Of a DNA stretch of 64,000 bases, positions 61,426 to 64,000 are shown one piece after another. The DNA is from Pseudomonas prosekii (lineage in GTDB: Bacteria > Pseudomonadota > Gammaproteobacteria > Pseudomonadales > Pseudomonadaceae). A program made the translations under genes and the position numbers. Where the stretch lies: contig NZ_LT629762.1 in assembly GCF_900105155.1 (NCBI RefSeq), positions 2,418,001 through 2,482,000 on the forward strand, read 5' to 3'. The notes under the pieces were generated by a model. The model was not told the origin of the DNA. It worked only from the letters and a program-made list of their open reading frames with translations, and did not search any database. The stretch's first letter is position 1. Every line of letters starts with the position of its first letter.

Positions 61426-63770
61426 GCCAACACAATCAAGCCGATCAGACCCCCGTCCCGCGCTACAAGCCTTACAAAGGCCCGGCCGGCGGTTGGGGCG
61501 CGCTGGTTAGCGTTGCCCGGGCATGGTTGACCAGCGACAACGCGCTGAAAAATCTGCGCATGATGCTCAAGACCAACAAGAACGGCGGTTTCGACTGCCC
61601 GGGTTGTGCCTGGGGTGATTCCAAGGAAGCCGGCATGGTCGCGTTCTGCGAGAACGGCGCCAAAGCGGTGAACTGGGAGGCGACCAAACGCCGTGTCGAT
61701 GGCGCGTTCTTCGCCAAACACAGCGTCAGCTCGCTGCTCGATCAAAGTGATTACTGGCTCGAATACCAGGGCCGTTTGACCGAGCCGTTGAGCTACGATG
61801 CCGAGACCGATCGTTACAAGCCAATAAGCTGGGAAGCCGCGTTTGCCCTGATCGCCAAGCATTTGCAGGGTCTGTCGAGTCCCAACCAAGCCGAGTTCTA
61901 TACTTCGGGCCGTGCCAGCAACGAAGCGGCGTATCTGTATCAATTGTTCGTGCGCACCTTCGGCACCAACAACTTTCCTGATTGCTCGAACATGTGCCAC
62001 GAGGCCAGCGGTGTGGCGTTGGCGCAAAGTGTCGGCGTCGGCAAAGGCACGGTGACGTTCGAAGATTTCGAGCACGCCGATGCGATTTTTGTCTGGGGCC
62101 AGAACCCCGGCACCAACCACCCACGGATGCTCGAACCGCTGCGCGAAGCAGTGAAACGCGGCGCTCAGGTGGTGTGTGTCAACCCGCTGAAAGAGCGCGG
62201 GCTGGAGCGTTTCCAACACCCGCAACATCCGATCGAAATGCTCACCAATGGCGATAAACCCACCAACACCGCGTATTTCCGCCCGGCGTTGGGCGGCGAC
62301 ATGGCGCTGCTGCGCGGCATGGCGAAATTCCTGTTGTTGTGGGAACGCGATGCGCAGAAGGCTGGCACGCCGGCGGTGTTCGATCACGACTTCCTCAACG
62401 AACACAGCGCCAACGTCCTGGAATACCTGGGCACCATCGACGACACGCCGTGGGAGCAGATCGTCGAGCAGTCCGGCCTGACCTTGGTGGAAATCGAGCA
62501 AGCGGCGCGCATGTACGCCAAAGGCAAGAACGTCATCATGTGCTGGGCGATGGGCATCACCCAGCACCGCCATTCGGTGGCGACGATTCAGGAAATCGCC
62601 AACCTGATGCTGCTGCGCGGCAACATCGGCCGGCCCGGCGCCGGTTTGTGCCCGGTGCGCGGCCACAGCAACGTGCAGGGCGACCGCACGATGGGCATCA
62701 ATGAGCGTCCGCCAGTGGCGTTCCTTGATTCACTGGAACGGCGCTTTCAGTTCAAAGTGCCGCGCGATAATGGGCACAACGTGGTCGAGGCGATTCACGC
62801 GATGGCCGACGGTCGCGCCAAAGTCTTCATCGGCCTGGGCGGCAACTTCGCTCAAGCGACCCCTGACAGCTCGCGCACCTTCCAGGCGCTGAGCAATTGC
62901 GACCTGACCGTGCAGATCAGCACCAAGCTCAACCGCAGCCATCTGGCCCACGGTAAAGAAGCGCTGATCCTGCCGTGCCTGGGCCGCACCGACATCGATA
63001 TCCAGACTGAGGGCCCGCAAGCGGTCACCGTGGAAGATTCGTTCAGCATGGTCCACGCCTCCAACGGCCAGTTGCAGCGGTTGTCGAACCTGATGCGTTC
63101 GGAGCCAGCGATCATTGCCGGCATCGCCGCCGCAACGTTGGGCAGCAAACCGGTGGACTGGAACTGGCTGGTGGCCGATTACTCGCGCATCCGCGACTTG
63201 ATCGCCGACACCATTCCGGGCTTTCGCGACTTCAATGAGCGGGTGAAAAATCCGGGCGGTTTCTACCTCGGCAACAGCGCTGGCGCACGCAAGTGGAACA
63301 CGCCGTCGGGCCGCGCCAACTTCCGCGCCAACCTGCTGCCGAAAGATCTGGTGCACGAACGCACGCGCGCGACCGGCGTATTGCCGGATTTGATCATGCA
63401 ATCGATGCGTTCCCACGATCAGTACAACACCACGATTTATGGTCTGGATGACCGTTATCGCGGGGTGAAGGGTCAGCGCGATGTGTTGTTTGTGAACGAG
63501 GCGGACATCATTCGTCTGGGCTTCAAGCCTGGGCAGAAAGCCGACATCGTGTCGATCTGGGACGATGGCCGCGAGCGTCGGGTCAAGGGCTTTACTTTGC
63601 TCGCGTTCGATATCCCTGCCGGACAGGCTGCGGCGTATTACCCGGAAGTGAACCCGCTGGTGCCGCTGGAGAGCACCGGGGACGGCAGCCATACGCCAAC
63701 CTCGAAGTTTGTGGCGATTCGTCTGGAGATGGCCAGTGAGAGCGGTTTGATCATGGCCAAGTCGGCTTAG
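61422..63770 (+). CDS. FdhF/YdeP-type molybdopterin oxidoreductase
   Basis: 782 aa from GTG 61,422, which overlaps the fdhD stop (GTGA) and follows GGAG. FDCPGCAWGDSK near the N-terminus is the reduced Cys pair of YdeP-type enzymes, FYTSGRASNEAAYLYQLF and WGQNPGTNHPRMLEPL bind the molybdopterin, and the C-terminal cap ends in a dinucleotide-binding-like beta domain. It is close to formate dehydrogenase alpha subunits. The YdeP branch is linked to acid resistance; formate is probable but not proven. Confidence 0.85.
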   Translation: MSQHNQADQTPVPRYKPYKGPAGGWGALVSVARAWLTSDNALKNLRMMLKTNKNGGFDCPGCAWGDSKEAGMVAFCENGAKAVNWEATKRRVDGAFFAKHSVSSLLDQSDYWLEYQGRLTEPLSYDAETDRYKPISWEAAFALIAKHLQGLSSPNQAEFYTSGRASNEAAYLYQLFVRTFGTNNFPDCSNMCHEASGVALAQSVGVGKGTVTFEDFEHADAIFVWGQNPGTNHPRMLEPLREAVKRGAQVVCVNPLKERGLERFQHPQHPIEMLTNGDKPTNTAYFRPALGGDMALLRGMAKFLLLWERDAQKAGTPAVFDHDFLNEHSANVLEYLGTIDDTPWEQIVEQSGLTLVEIEQAARMYAKGKNVIMCWAMGITQHRHSVATIQEIANLMLLRGNIGRPGAGLCPVRGHSNVQGDRTMGINERPPVAFLDSLERRFQFKVPRDNGHNVVEAIHAMADGRAKVFIGLGGNFAQATPDSSRTFQALSNCDLTVQISTKLNRSHLAHGKEALILPCLGRTDIDIQTEGPQAVTVEDSFSMVHASNGQLQRLSNLMRSEPAIIAGIAAATLGSKPVDWNWLVADYSRIRDLIADTIPGFRDFNERVKNPGGFYLGNSAGARKWNTPSGRANFRANLLPKDLVHERTRATGVLPDLIMQSMRSHDQYNTTIYGLDDRYRGVKGQRDVLFVNEADIIRLGFKPGQKADIVSIWDDGRERRVKGFTLLAFDIPAGQAAAYYPEVNPLVPLESTGDGSHTPTSKFVAIRLEMASESGLIMAKSA

Positions 63771-63791
63771 GGCGTTAGCAGGTCTGCTCTC

Positions 63792-63880
63792 TTCGCGGGC
63801 AGGCCTCGCTCCTACAGGTTCGTGTCGTTCGGATATTTCGCGGACGACTCCGATCTGTAGGAGCAAGGCTTGCCCGCGAA
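63792..63880. repeat. REP inverted pair, third family
   Basis: A 26-base arm (TTCGCGGGCAGGC....CTACAG) and its near-complement (63,855-63,880) enclose a 37-base spacer after the oxidoreductase gene. The rest of the window, to 64,000, holds no visible gene. Confidence 0.8.
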
Positions 63881-64000
63881 GGCGTCTGCCCGGACAACAT
63901 AGGCTTCGGGTATTTTCCAAACGCCCACATAAAAGGCCGTTTTCTCGCAAAAATGGCCTATCCGAAGTAGCTAAAGACCGGCGAAAAACACTTAAGTTCC

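Overview
The window comes from a fluorescent-group Pseudomonas chromosome. Signs of this are the high-GC coding style, the rmlBACD, dctBD and aguAB gene orders, an OprD porin, a formate dehydrogenase fdhD/fdhF-like pair, and Pseudomonas-type REP inverted pairs in several spacers. I worked by eye only, so product names rest on recognisable motifs and family resemblance, not on database searches.

Region 1 (1 to about 20,590) is an integrated mobile island, and its left end lies outside the window. It starts with the C-terminal part of a P4-type tyrosine integrase and follows the plan of a phage satellite (P4-like or PICI-like): AlpA regulator, HTH protein, KilA-N protein, a C4-type antisense RNA locus, small coupled ORFs, a TOPRIM primase-like protein and a DUF927 helicase-like protein. 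An iteron-rich segment that could be its replication origin follows. There are no capsid, portal or terminase genes, yet there are two tandem lambda gpI-like tail assembly genes. The right part is cargo: a lipoprotein, a HEPN-like protein, another lipoprotein, an MltR-like protein, a CoiA-like nuclease, a toxin/antitoxin/SecB-chaperone cassette resembling CmdTAC (16,988-18,440) and an SDH-type Clp-fold protease with a small partner. A tRNA-3'-end-like sequence at 20,566-20,588 is a plausible attR. Most island spacers carry their own short repeated word in direct and inverted copies.

Region 2 (about 20,700-41,000) is mostly core genome: a DUF1016 nuclease-like protein, a hydrolase, two paralogous small proteins, a GABA-type permease, a four-gene polar amino-acid ABC transporter with a methyltransferase attached, an FkbM methyltransferase and tRNA-Thr(TGT) with a decayed duplicate of its 3' end. 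A tautomerase/DsbA-like/SDR operon follows. A second complete C4-type RNA locus then controls a DUF3077 gene and sits beside a RES/Xre toxin-antitoxin pair. Next come a LysR regulator and a 2OG-dioxygenase/GNAT/AzlC/AzlD operon.

Region 3 (about 41,000-64,000) is core metabolism: OprD porin, TonB-dependent siderophore receptor, agmatine catabolism (aguA, aguB), a kinase/M23/class-III-aminotransferase fusion, dTDP-rhamnose synthesis (rmlBACD), the DctB/DctD-like two-component system, a thioesterase-fold protein, cysQ, nudE, a HAD nucleotidase, a LysM/BON protein, and LysR-fdhD-formate dehydrogenase-like genes.

The most interesting items are the paired C4 antisense RNA loci with covarying stems, the CmdTAC-like cassette, the GGCAAC iteron field, the spacer-specific repeat words, and the orphan tandem gpI genes.
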